Source: VHCN01 sp964589935 | Lineage (GTDB): Bacteria; Verrucomicrobiota; Verrucomicrobiia; Limisphaerales; VHCN01 | Direction of reading: 5' to 3' | NCBI GenBank assembly: GCA_964589935.1 | Contig: CAZPVD010000015.1 | Span: 26,235-90,234, forward strand | DNA: 64,000 bases | In this document: piece after piece, positions 24,592-33,061 of the stretch | Numbering within the stretch: position 1 is the first letter of the stretch | How the letters are laid out: each line of letters starts with the position of its first letter | Notes under the pieces: model-generated | Seen by the model: the letters and a program-made list of their open reading frames with translations, nothing else | The model's database searches: none | Told to the model about the DNA's origin: nothing | Program-made: the position numbers and the translations under genes

Positions 24592-26738
24592 TGGCTTCCA
24601 TCGCATGGCCCCCCGCCGATAAACGCGCGCTCATCGGCAAGCGCATTGACCGCGCCGACGGCCCCGCCAAGGCCACCGGCGCCGCCAAATACTCCTACGA
24701 CATCAACCGGCCCGGCATGCTCTACGCCAAGCTGGTCACTTCGCCGCACGCGCTTGCGGATCTTGTGAGCGTGGACACCGGTCCGGCCGCGGCGATGAAA
24801 GGCGTCAAGGCCGTGTGGAAGGACGACGACCTCATCGGCAAGGAGGTCCAATACATCGGACAGATCGTCGCCGCTGTCGCGGCCGAGACCGAGGAGGTCG
24901 CCGCCGAGGCCGCCGAGCTTGTCAAGGTCACCTACAAGCCCAAGCAGCATCAGGTCGTAGACAACGACGTGAAGTTCTTCGACGCCGCGAAGGACAAGCC
25001 CGCGACGAAGACCGTCGGCAACTTCGACACTGCGTTCGGTGCGGCGGCCACGCGGCACGAGGGCACTTATGGCATCCCGGTCATCACGCATTGCTGCCTC
25101 GAATCGCACGGGCAGGTCACAGAGATGCGTGGTGACGAGCTTCACATCTGGGCGAGCACGCAGAACGTCTCGCGTTATCACGACCGCCTCGGCGACGCGG
25201 TGGGCGTGCCACAGAACAAAATCTTCGTCGAGACGCAATACATGGGCGGAGGCTTCGGCTCGAAGTTCAACTACGACAAATGGGGCACCATCGGCGCGCT
25301 GCTCTCGAAGCAGACCGGCCGCCCTGTGAAGCTCCTGCTCGACCGCGAACTCGAACTCCTGACCGGCGGCAACCGTCCGTCGGCCTTCGGCAAGATCAAG
25401 GTCGGATGCGACGCGGACGGCAAGATCACCGCCTTCAGTTCGGACATTTACGGCACGGGCGGCGTCGGCGGCTGGAACATGGGCGCGATGCCCTACGTGT
25501 TCACGAAGATTCCCAACATCAGCACCACGACGCGGCGCATCACGACGAACCGCGGCGCGCAACGCGCGTGGCGCGCCCCGGCGCATCCGCAGTGTTGCTT
25601 CCTCACGCAGACCGCTATGGCCGATGCCGCGGCGGCGCTGAAAATGGATGAACTGGATTTCTTCCTGAAGAACCTCGACCTCACCGACCGGCCTGATGTT
25701 TACAAGGAAGAGATGATGAAGGCCGCCGAGATGATCGGCTACCGCAAGAAATCACATCTCCGCGGCGACCCGGCGCGCGGACCGATCAAGCGCGGCCTCG
25801 GCCTCGCGATGCACACGTGGGGTGGGCGCGGCCATCCGAGCGAGTGCGACGTGACCATCCACAACGACGGCTCCGTCGAGGTCAAGATGGGCACGCAGGA
25901 CCTCGGCACCGGCACGCGCACCACCGTGCCGATGGTCGTCGCCGAGACGCTCGGCATCCCGATGGAGCTGGTGAAGTTCGAGATGGGCCGCAGCTCTTAT
26001 CCGGTTTCGGGCGGTTCCGGCGGCAGCACGACGATTGGCGGCGTGAGCGCGTCGGCGCGCATGGGCGCAACCGCTGCGTTGAATGAGCTGCTCGACAACG
26101 TCGCGCCGCGCATGGGTCTCAAGCCCGACCAGCTCGAAGCCAGCGCGGCTGCGATCCGGCAGATTGGAAATCCAAGTTACGCCGTTCCGTGGAAGACCGC
26201 GTGCGCGTTGCTCGGTCCGAACCCGATCACCAAGCGCGGCATCTGCGACCCGAACGCCGCCGAAAAAGCCGGCCTTCTCAGCGCGCAGGTTGGCGGCGTG
26301 CAGATCGCGGATGTTTCCGTGGACATGGAAACCGGCATCGTCACGATGAACGAGATGGTTGCCGTGCAGGACTGCGGCCTTGTCATCAACCTCAAGACCG
26401 CCGAAAGCCAGGTCCTCGGCGCGCTCATCATGGGCATCACTTACTCGCTCTTCGAGGAGGCCGTGTATGACACGCGCACGGGCCAGATGCTCAACGCTGA
26501 CATGGAGTTTTACCGGCTCGCTGGCATCCATGATGTCGGCCAGCTCAAGGTTCACATGATGACCGGCAAGGGTTACGACGAACGCGGCGTCATCGGCCTC
26601 GGCGAGCCGCCAGTCATCTCGCCCGGTGCCGCCATCTCCAACGCCGTCGCCAACGCCATCGGCCTGCGCGTGCCGGAACTGCCACTCACGCCCGACCGCG
26701 TCATCACCGCACTCCAGAAAGGAGGCAAACTCGCATGA
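24591..26738 (+). CDS. Molybdenum hydroxylase large subunit (molybdopterin-binding)
   Basis: The 715-residue catalytic subunit of the xanthine dehydrogenase family has 'GKRIDRADGPAKATGAAKYSYDI' at the start, 'YMGGGFGSKFNYD', 'RAQRAWRAPAHPQ'-type Moco contacts ('GAQRAWRAPAHPQ') and the catalytic Glu in 'VIGLGEPPVISPG' near the end. It hydroxylates or oxidises an aldehyde or N-heterocycle; which one cannot be told. It has no signal peptide, so export would be as a complex with the Tat-bearing small subunit. Coupled to both neighbours by overlapping start and stop codons. Confidence 0.92.
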   Translation: MASIAWPPADKRALIGKRIDRADGPAKATGAAKYSYDINRPGMLYAKLVTSPHALADLVSVDTGPAAAMKGVKAVWKDDDLIGKEVQYIGQIVAAVAAETEEVAAEAAELVKVTYKPKQHQVVDNDVKFFDAAKDKPATKTVGNFDTAFGAAATRHEGTYGIPVITHCCLESHGQVTEMRGDELHIWASTQNVSRYHDRLGDAVGVPQNKIFVETQYMGGGFGSKFNYDKWGTIGALLSKQTGRPVKLLLDRELELLTGGNRPSAFGKIKVGCDADGKITAFSSDIYGTGGVGGWNMGAMPYVFTKIPNISTTTRRITTNRGAQRAWRAPAHPQCCFLTQTAMADAAAALKMDELDFFLKNLDLTDRPDVYKEEMMKAAEMIGYRKKSHLRGDPARGPIKRGLGLAMHTWGGRGHPSECDVTIHNDGSVEVKMGTQDLGTGTRTTVPMVVAETLGIPMELVKFEMGRSSYPVSGGSGGSTTIGGVSASARMGATAALNELLDNVAPRMGLKPDQLEASAAAIRQIGNPSYAVPWKTACALLGPNPITKRGICDPNAAEKAGLLSAQVGGVQIADVSVDMETGIVTMNEMVAVQDCGLVINLKTAESQVLGALIMGITYSLFEEAVYDTRTGQMLNADMEFYRLAGIHDVGQLKVHMMTGKGYDERGVIGLGEPPVISPGAAISNAVANAIGLRVPELPLTPDRVITALQKGGKLA

Positions 26739-27712
26739 AGTCATTCGAATACGCCGCACCCAAATCACTCAAGGAAGCTGCCGAACTCCTCGCCGACACG
26801 TGGGGCCGCGCCGAAATCATCGCCGGCGGCACCGACCTCATCTCCGCGATGAAGGACGGTGTCGCCGCGCCCGCGCGCCTCGTGAGCCTGCGCCACGTCG
26901 GCGAACTGCGCGGCATCAAGAGCGAGGGCAAGGGCCTTCGCATCGGCGCGACAACCACGCTCGCCGAACTCGCGGAAAACTCCGCTGTTCAAAAAAACTT
27001 CCCATCTCTCGCCTCGGCCGCGCGCGGCGTCGGCAGCCCGCAGATGATGAACATGGGCACCGTCGGCGGCGACCTCTGCCAGCGCCCGCGCTGCTGGTTC
27101 TACCGCAACGGCAACGGCCTGCTCGCCATGAAGGACGGCAAGTCCCTCGTGCGCGACGGCGACAACCGCTTCCATGCCGTGTTCAACACGGACGGCAACC
27201 CGCTCTTCGTCAGCGCCTCCAGCCTCGGCCCCGCGCTCATCGCGCTCGGCGCGGAGATGAACGTCATCGGGCCGAAGGGCAAGACGCGCAAGATAGCGGC
27301 GGCGGACTTCTTCCAGACACCCCGCAACGAAAACGAACGCGAAACCGCGCTCAAGCCGAATGAAATTCTGACGGACATTTTTGTCCCGACGCTTGGCCTC
27401 AAAAATGCGAGCTACGAAGTGCGCCATCGCGGCGGACTCGACTGGCCGTATGTGACCGCGACCGTCGCCTTCAAGCTAAACAAAGGCGGCGCGGTTTCCG
27501 ACGCGCGCGTCGTGCTCGGCCACGTCGCGCCCACGCCGCACCGCGCCGCGAGCGCCGGCAAAGTGCTCGAAGGCTTGAAGCCGGACGAAACCAGCGCCGC
27601 GCGTGCCGGCGCATCCGCCACCGACGGCGCGAAGCCGCTCAGTGGAAACAGCTACAAAGTGCAACTGGTCAAAACCGCCGTGAAACGCGCCGTGCTCGCC
27701 GCGGCGGCATAG
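26735..27712 (+). CDS. Molybdenum hydroxylase medium subunit (FAD-binding)
   Basis: The 325-residue subunit has the FAD-binding 'AEIIAGGTDLISAMKDGV' (residues 26-43), 'TTTLAELAENSAV' and 'MGTVGGDLCQRPRCWFYRNG'. In periplasmic PaoB-type subunits this last region carries a [4Fe-4S] cluster. Here I see only Cys115 and Cys120 nearby, so a full cluster seems unlikely. It starts within the large-subunit stop (ATGA overlap), giving the order small-large-medium. It passes electrons from the [2Fe-2S] centres to FAD. Confidence 0.9.
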   Translation: MKSFEYAAPKSLKEAAELLADTWGRAEIIAGGTDLISAMKDGVAAPARLVSLRHVGELRGIKSEGKGLRIGATTTLAELAENSAVQKNFPSLASAARGVGSPQMMNMGTVGGDLCQRPRCWFYRNGNGLLAMKDGKSLVRDGDNRFHAVFNTDGNPLFVSASSLGPALIALGAEMNVIGPKGKTRKIAAADFFQTPRNENERETALKPNEILTDIFVPTLGLKNASYEVRHRGGLDWPYVTATVAFKLNKGGAVSDARVVLGHVAPTPHRAASAGKVLEGLKPDETSAARAGASATDGAKPLSGNSYKVQLVKTAVKRAVLAAAA

Positions 27713-27731
27713 CCAAAAGTTCTCCGTCAAA

Positions 27732-27971
27732 ATGAAAGCATTGCAAATCCGTGCCGCCGACATTTTGGCAATTGCTTTGGGATGTTTTCTCGGAGTGCCG
27801 CTCGGTTTCGCTCTGAATGACTACCCGATCGGAGTTATATTAGGCCTCGTCATGGGATGTGCATTCCAACGAGCGAAGCGACGAACAGGACGGCTATTGA
27901 ATATCACAGTCGCTGTTTGCGCACTGATCGTCGTTTGGGCAGTTTTCATGTCCCTACTTCAGTCACTTTAG
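27732..27971 (+). CDS. Small membrane protein of unknown function
   Basis: The 79-residue protein has two or three hydrophobic stretches ('ILAIALGCFLGVPLGFAL', 'IGVILGLVMGCAF', 'ITVAVCALIVVWAVFMSLL') separated by a basic loop ('QRAKRRTGR'). No family is recognised. It follows the molybdenum hydroxylase operon by 19 bases but its base composition is more AT-rich, so it may be an unrelated insertion. Confidence 0.55.
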   Translation: MKALQIRAADILAIALGCFLGVPLGFALNDYPIGVILGLVMGCAFQRAKRRTGRLLNITVAVCALIVVWAVFMSLLQSL

Positions 27972-27994
27972 TTTACCGCAACCCGCTGACGTTT

Positions 27995-28207
27995 ATGAAA
28001 CCGATCACCCAACCCACAATTGACCTCCGCGCCCCGTGCCGCTATCTGCGTAGCAAGGAGATGTATCACTCCGCCGCCGGCGCCGAGGACGACGCCTTCG
28101 CCAGCGGCGTCTTCTGGTGCCAGAAAACCTGCGAGGCCTTCGGCCCCGACGGCGAGACGGCGGACAAAACCCGCTGTTGCGAAGGACGCACTTGTTATCT
28201 AATTTAA
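27995..28207 (+). CDS. Small Cys-rich conserved protein
   Basis: The 70-residue protein starts 'MKPITQPTIDLRAPCRYLRS' and has six Cys, ending 'WCQKTCEAFGPDGETAD...CCEGRTCYLI'. The Cys spacing suggests a metal-binding or disulphide-stabilised fold. No signal peptide is present, so metal binding is the simpler reading. It lies just downstream of the hydroxylase genes, and GC-rich codon use supports coding. Function unknown. Confidence 0.65.
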   Translation: MKPITQPTIDLRAPCRYLRSKEMYHSAAGAEDDAFASGVFWCQKTCEAFGPDGETADKTRCCEGRTCYLI

Positions 28208-28244
28208 CAATGCCACGGCAGAGCCGCGGCGAACTGAATCGCGT

Positions 28245-28907
28245 ATGAAAACAAAACTTCTTCTCACCGCGTTGGTGGCAGCCTCCGCGCTTGCCGCGCG
28301 CGCCAACGGCATTTCCGGCGATTATCTGGAAGTGCGCACCTGCGACATCTACACCGGCCCGTGCTTCGCCAACGCCGAGATGGGCCTCACCGGAAAGGAG
28401 GCCATCCTCACCTGGGCCGTGCGCGAGGGCACGTGGAACGGCACGCGCCTCGACGGCCTGCGCGTCATCGCCGTCGTGCGCACGGACAACACGATGGGCG
28501 ACCAGGCGTTCGCGCCGCGCGCGGGCAGGGCCGTCGTCATCGTGGACGCCCGCGCCGACTCGCGGCAGCGCGACGCGCTCGTGGGCTTCGCGCGTTCCGC
28601 CGGCGGCAAACTCATCAACGAAATCGCCGAGGTGAAGACCGCCGCCATCGAGTCGAACATCGGCACCTGCGCGAAGGCCGGCTGCGCCGCGGTGAAGGCC
28701 GGCAGCCTCGTCAGCGTCGCCACGCGCTGCTTCGGCGACAAGGACCACGTGTGCGGCAACGAGACGACTTATTACCCGCCGCTGACGAAGATCGCCGGCG
28801 CGCTGCCCGCCTACACGGAACTCGCCAGCTACAACGGCACGGGCCTGAACATGACGTTCTCCGCGACCGGCCAGCGCAGCGCGTTCATCGGGACGTTCAC
28901 GTTGTAA
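28245..28907 (+). CDS. Secreted DUF1326 protein
   Basis: The 220-residue protein has a signal peptide ('MKTKLLLTALVAASALAARA', cleaved near residue 21). The mature part begins 'NGISGDYLEVRTCDIYTGPC', the DUF1326 signature, with further Cys in 'GTCAKAGCAAVKAG' and 'RCFGDKDHVCGNE'. The domain has no firmly assigned activity. It is followed by a strong terminator, so the plus-strand run from the hydroxylase genes ends here. Confidence 0.78.
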   Translation: MKTKLLLTALVAASALAARANGISGDYLEVRTCDIYTGPCFANAEMGLTGKEAILTWAVREGTWNGTRLDGLRVIAVVRTDNTMGDQAFAPRAGRAVVIVDARADSRQRDALVGFARSAGGKLINEIAEVKTAAIESNIGTCAKAGCAAVKAGSLVSVATRCFGDKDHVCGNETTYYPPLTKIAGALPAYTELASYNGTGLNMTFSATGQRSAFIGTFTL

Positions 28908-28936
28908 GCAACGAAACCAGCTAACACTTCACGCGA

Positions 28937-28970
28937 GCCGGAGGCGAAAGCTTCCGGCCCGTTTGTTTTT
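28937..28970 (+). terminator. Rho-independent terminator after the DUF1326 gene
   Basis: A 9-bp stem (GCCGGAGGC / GCTTCCGGC, one G-T pair) closes a GAAA tetraloop at 28937-28958 and is followed by CCGTTTGTTTTT. Confidence 0.85.
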
Positions 28971-28982
28971 ACGGGATCGCGG

Positions 28983-29819
28983 TTACTTGATTAGGTGCAG
29001 GCGAATGGAAACGAAATATACCGCCAACATCGCGATGTTCACATAGACCGCCGCAAGAACATCATCAACCACCACGCCCCAGCCGCCGGGCAGCGACTGG
29101 CTTTGTTTGACCGGCCAAGGTTTGGCGATGTCGAAGAAACGAAAGAGTCCAAACACAATGGCGATTGTAATGATGTCGCCAAACTCTACAGCTTTCATGT
29201 TTGGCATCGGATTCGTTTCAGGTGCCACATATACGCACCATGCCGGCAGCCAAATAAAGCACAGCGGCATCGCGACGATTTCATCGAGCACCACAGAAGG
29301 CGGGTCTTTCTGTTTCAGGATTTGCTCGGCTTCGCCGCAGAACCAAACGGACGCGAACACCCCGGCGACCCCGCCAAGGACGAACACCTCCAGACTTCCG
29401 GCCTTGAGTAGCAGGCCGCACCAGAACAATCCCACAAGCGATCCCCAAGTGCCCGGGGCCGATGGCATCAAACGCCCGATGCCGAAGCCTTGTGCGACGA
29501 ACAGCACGAGCTTGTCGCGCCACGACCGTTCGTTCGGTGATGTGTCCGGGTTGGCTTTCATGACAAACTCGACAGTTGTGTTTGAGTGCGTGAGCGCATC
29601 CGCGACGGCACCGTGCATTTCTTCTGGAAGTTCGATCGCATTCTGAACATTGCGGCTGGCACGCTTGTATTCACGGATGCCGCGTCCGAGGCCGTCAATG
29701 AACGGGGGAATTTTATTCGCACCGAATAATACCAGTGCGATGACGGCAAAGATGACAAGTTCCCCGCCGGACAGACCGAGGACGGCAAGCTCCACACCCG
29801 CGTTGCACACAAGTTCCAC
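28983..29819 (-). CDS. pgpA: TatA-like domain fused to phosphatidylglycerophosphatase A
   Basis: One uninterrupted frame of 278 residues joins two families. Residues 11-58 are TatA/Mtt-like: hydrophobic helix, 'LFGANKIPPF' hinge, then an amphipathic 'IDGLGRGIREYKRA' helix. Residues 101-278 are PgpA-like: 'GFGIGRLMPSAPGTWGSLVG', 'VVLDEIVAMPL' (Asp179, Glu180), 'RFFDIAKPWPVK' and 'LPGGWGVVVDDVLAAVY' (Asp252, Asp253). PgpA dephosphorylates phosphatidylglycerophosphate to phosphatidylglycerol and normally lacks a TatA part. It starts with GTG; an internal ATG (Met87) could yield PgpA alone but has a poor ribosome site. The gene is less GC-rich than its neighbours. It lies 90 bases downstream of pgsA, the preceding step. 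Confidence 0.85.
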   Translation of the reverse strand: MELVCNAGVELAVLGLSGGELVIFAVIALVLFGANKIPPFIDGLGRGIREYKRASRNVQNAIELPEEMHGAVADALTHSNTTVEFVMKANPDTSPNERSWRDKLVLFVAQGFGIGRLMPSAPGTWGSLVGLFWCGLLLKAGSLEVFVLGGVAGVFASVWFCGEAEQILKQKDPPSVVLDEIVAMPLCFIWLPAWCVYVAPETNPMPNMKAVEFGDIITIAIVFGLFRFFDIAKPWPVKQSQSLPGGWGVVVDDVLAAVYVNIAMLAVYFVSIRLHLIK

Positions 29820-29909
29820 AGCTTGGACGGATTTGACAGCATCCTGCCACAGCTTGCTTCGTCGCGCAAAACTGGATTCATCTCCCGAGAGCTTTGCGCT
29901 TCTTCGCGC

Positions 29910-30521
29910 CTACATGTCTTCGAGATACAGCCGTCGGTTGCGCCACAAGTAGAGCGCGCCGGACGTGGCCGTGAGCATCACCGTCAGCCACAGCGTGACC
30001 TGCGCGAACCACGGCGTCCACGGCTGGAAGAGGGCGCGCAGCGCGGCGGGCCATTCGTCGTAGGCCTCGAGCACGAGCAGCGCGATGATCGCGGTCATTT
30101 GTGAAATTGTTTTGTGTTTGCCGTAGCGCTCGGCGGCGAGCGTCACGCCCTTCGACGCCGCGAGCAGGCGCAGGCCCGTGATGGCCAGCTCTCGCGAGAC
30201 GATGACGATGGCCATCCATGCCTCGACGGTCACGGTCGGCAACGCACCCGCCGCGGACGGGTCGAACTTGCCGCGTTCGACGAGCGCGATGAACGCGGCG
30301 CACGTGAGGATTTTGTCCGCCAGCGGGTCCATCAGGATGCCAAAACTCGTGATGAGATTTCGTTCGCGCGCAATCTTGCCGTCGAAATAATCCGTGAGGC
30401 TGGCGATGCAAAAGAACACGAGCGCGATCGTGTCATTGATGGAACCCCGCCAGAACATCGCCCACAGAAACGCCACCGTGAGCGCGAAACGGGAGAGGGT
30501 GAGCTTGTTCGGCAGGTTCAT
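29910..30521 (-). CDS. pgsA: CDP-diacylglycerol--glycerol-3-phosphate 3-phosphatidyltransferase
   Basis: The 203-residue membrane enzyme has the complete CDP-alcohol phosphotransferase motif, 'DYFDGKIAR' followed by 'GILMDPLADK', and starts 'MNLPNKLTLSRFALTVAFLW' as PgsA proteins do. It makes phosphatidylglycerophosphate, the substrate of the PgpA fusion encoded next. It lies downstream of rimO with an 88-base gap, an order shared by distant bacteria. Confidence 0.93.
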   Translation of the reverse strand: MNLPNKLTLSRFALTVAFLWAMFWRGSINDTIALVFFCIASLTDYFDGKIARERNLITSFGILMDPLADKILTCAAFIALVERGKFDPSAAGALPTVTVEAWMAIVIVSRELAITGLRLLAASKGVTLAAERYGKHKTISQMTAIIALLVLEAYDEWPAALRALFQPWTPWFAQVTLWLTVMLTATSGALYLWRNRRLYLEDM

Positions 30522-30609
30522 GCGAACGCGGGATGCAGGGCGCGGAGTGCGGAATTCATGACTAGGCCGCGCTTATTTCAAACGGGAACCGATTGCGCGC
30601 GCAAGCCTC

Positions 30610-32286
30610 TTAATGCGGCTCGGCGATCAGGTCGTAATCCGTGTGGCCGATGATTTTCACGCGGGCAAATTCGCCGACCGGCAGCTTGCCGCGCACATAG
30701 ATGCGTCCGTCAATATCAGGCGCGTCGGCCTCGCCGCGCGCGACAAGATAGCGGCCTTTGAGTTGTGCGACGTGCTCGTCGGTCTCGCGGATGAGACCGT
30801 GTTCCCACGAGCTGACGCGCGCGGCCTTGAGTTCCTTCGCGCTGGCCTCGCCTTCGATGAGCACGTTCAGGGTGCGGCCGACGAAGGCTTCGCTCACGGC
30901 CTGCGCGACCTTGTGCTGCGCGGCCATCGCGCGTTCACGGCGGCGCTGCTTCAATTTGTCGGGGATTTGATTCGTCATGCGGCCCGCGACCGTGCCGTCC
31001 TCCTGCGAATAGGCGAAGATGCCGAGGCGCTCGAACTTTGTCTCGCGGATGAACTCCAGCAGCGTGTCGAAATGCGCTTCTGTTTCGCCGGGAAAGCCGA
31101 CGATGAACGTCGTGCGCAGCGCGATGTCGGAAATGCCCGCGCGGATTTTCTCCAACAGTTCCACGATGTAACGCTGCGAGGTTTCGCGGCGCATCCGCTG
31201 GAGCATTTCGTCGTGAATGTGCTGGAGCGGGATGTCCACGTAGCGCGCGACCTTCGGGCATTCAGCGATGGTGCGGATGAGTTCGTCCGTCCAGTGCGCG
31301 GGATGCGTGTAGAGCAGGCGGATCCAGAACTCGCCCTTGAGCGAATTCAACTCGCGCAACAGCGTGCAAAGCGTCGTGGCGTCGGCGGGCAAGGACTTCG
31401 CGGCGGCGTTGAACCTCTCCGGTGACGCGATGGCGCGGGTGTGGTTCGCGCCCAGGTCGAGGCCGTAATAGGTCGAGTCCTGCGAAATCAGATTCAACTC
31501 CTTCACGCCGTCGGCGAGCAACGCCTTTGCCTCCGCGACGATGTCGGCTTGCGTGCGGCTGCGGTGCGAACCGCGCATCCGCGGAATGATGCAAAAGCTG
31601 CACGGATGATTGCAGCCCTCGGCGATCTTGACGTAGGCGAAGTGCCGCGGCGTGAGCCGGAAGCGTGGCGTGGCGTAGTCGGGGATGTAAGTCGGACGCT
31701 GCGTCACCTCAAGAATCGGCGAGGACGGAGCGAGGATAGTTTTGGTTTTGCCAAACTTCTCGGTGCCACGAATGTTTTCTTCTTTTTCGAGCTCGCCGAT
31801 GTTCCGGTTCTTCTCCAACTCGGCGAGTTTTCCAAGCGCCTTGCGCTTGCGCCCATCGCCTTTCTGCACTTGCTCTTCGCCCGCACGCGCAACGCGCCGT
31901 GCCAACGCCTCGCGCACGAGTTCGCCGACTTGCGCGACTTGATCAATGCCCATGAAGGCATCCACTTCGGGAAATAGCTTCGGCAGTTCGTCGCGAAAGC
32001 GCTGCGAAAGGCAGCCAGAAACGATCACCGCCTGGCCGCGCCGGTTCGCGTCGCGCACCTGAACGGATTCGAGGATCGTGTCCACGCTCTCCTCCTGCGC
32101 GGCGTCAATGAACGAGCACGTGTTAACAATCACCGCGTCGGCGGTCGCTGCGTCGTTGATGATCTCGATGCCGCTCTTGAGTAGCGAGCCGAGCATGATT
32201 TCGGCGTCCACGAGATTTTTCGCGCAGCCGAGTGAAATCATGCCGACGCGCAGCGGGCGCGGAGACGATTGGGTTTTGCCAGTCAC
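30610..32286 (-). CDS. rimO: Ribosomal protein S12 methylthiotransferase
   Basis: The 558-residue radical-SAM enzyme has the N-terminal cluster Cys (Cys21 'ISLGCAKN', Cys57 'NTCSF', Cys92 'SGCLSQR'), the radical-SAM triad 'CNHPCSFC' (225, 229, 232) and a C-terminal TRAM domain. RimO adds a methylthio group to an Asp of ribosomal protein S12. It is about 110 residues longer than usual. A charged stretch at about 132-190 ('GDGRKRKALGKLAELEKNRN', 'GELEKEENIRGTEKFGK') between the N-terminal and radical-SAM domains accounts for part of this and looks inserted. Confidence 0.93.
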   Translation of the reverse strand: MTGKTQSSPRPLRVGMISLGCAKNLVDAEIMLGSLLKSGIEIINDAATADAVIVNTCSFIDAAQEESVDTILESVQVRDANRRGQAVIVSGCLSQRFRDELPKLFPEVDAFMGIDQVAQVGELVREALARRVARAGEEQVQKGDGRKRKALGKLAELEKNRNIGELEKEENIRGTEKFGKTKTILAPSSPILEVTQRPTYIPDYATPRFRLTPRHFAYVKIAEGCNHPCSFCIIPRMRGSHRSRTQADIVAEAKALLADGVKELNLISQDSTYYGLDLGANHTRAIASPERFNAAAKSLPADATTLCTLLRELNSLKGEFWIRLLYTHPAHWTDELIRTIAECPKVARYVDIPLQHIHDEMLQRMRRETSQRYIVELLEKIRAGISDIALRTTFIVGFPGETEAHFDTLLEFIRETKFERLGIFAYSQEDGTVAGRMTNQIPDKLKQRRRERAMAAQHKVAQAVSEAFVGRTLNVLIEGEASAKELKAARVSSWEHGLIRETDEHVAQLKGRYLVARGEADAPDIDGRIYVRGKLPVGEFARVKIIGHTDYDLIAEPH

Positions 32287-32327
32287 AGAAAATCGAAACT
32301 AGGCGATGCTGCGCCGCGAAGCAAACT

Positions 32328-32834
32328 TCACTTCTGCGACGAGGCATTCGTCGGCAGCGGGAGGTATTCGCCCGGGCTTGGCTTGGGTTGATAAAGGCCG
32401 GGGCCGAGCGTGCTGAGCGGATCGGTCGTCTTGTGGCGGCGCCACAGCGTGTAGCCCCACACGCTCGCGAGCACAATCGCGCCGGCGGCAAGCAGCGGCA
32501 GCATCAGCCGCCAGTTCACCGTCGAGATGAACAGCATCACGTGGTCGAGCAGCGTCTTCTCGCGCGGGATGAGGCTGGGCGGCTCGCTGAACTCGCGTGT
32601 CTTGGCCAGTTCCTCGTCAAGTTGCACGAGCACCTGGCCGGCGGGCAGCTTGAGCGCCTGCGCGTAGGTGCGCACGAAGCCGCGGATATACACCGGTGCG
32701 CTGAACGCCCCCCACCGCGCCTCCTCAATCGCACGGATGTGGTCCGACTTGATCTTCGTCAAGTCGGCCACCTGGCTGATGTCGAGGTTCTTGGCTTCGC
32801 GCCCGCGGCGAAGCGTTTCGGAAACGGATGCCAT
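32328..32834 (-). CDS. RodZ-like helix-turn-helix membrane protein
   Basis: The 168-residue protein starts with the HTH_25 domain typical of RodZ/YmfM ('SETLRRGREAKNLDISQVAD', 'YIRGFVRTYAQALKLP'). A linker, one transmembrane helix (about 109-128, 'LMLPLLAAGAIVLASVWGY') and a short Pro-rich outer tail follow. RodZ ties the MreB cytoskeleton to the wall-elongation complex; the outer domain is much shorter than in E. coli. The upstream extension to 33005 does not look like protein. It precedes rimO and pgsA. Confidence 0.8.
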   Translation of the reverse strand: MASVSETLRRGREAKNLDISQVADLTKIKSDHIRAIEEARWGAFSAPVYIRGFVRTYAQALKLPAGQVLVQLDEELAKTREFSEPPSLIPREKTLLDHVMLFISTVNWRLMLPLLAAGAIVLASVWGYTLWRRHKTTDPLSTLGPGLYQPKPSPGEYLPLPTNASSQK

Positions 32835-33061
32835 CGCGGGCGACAAGCAGAGCAGAACCGCCGCGCCGTTGGCAATCACGGAAACAGTTTGAATTTTGTC
32901 CGCCAATAACGCGAATCGCCGCGGCAAGGATGGAGAAGAAACTTCCGGGCACGCGCTTTCGCCGGCACTCAGGCATTCGTGTGAATTGACGTCATTCGCG
33001 GACAAACATTTCGGGCCAACTTCTGAATTTCCACCACCTCGCGCCTGTGGGAAGCTGCGCC

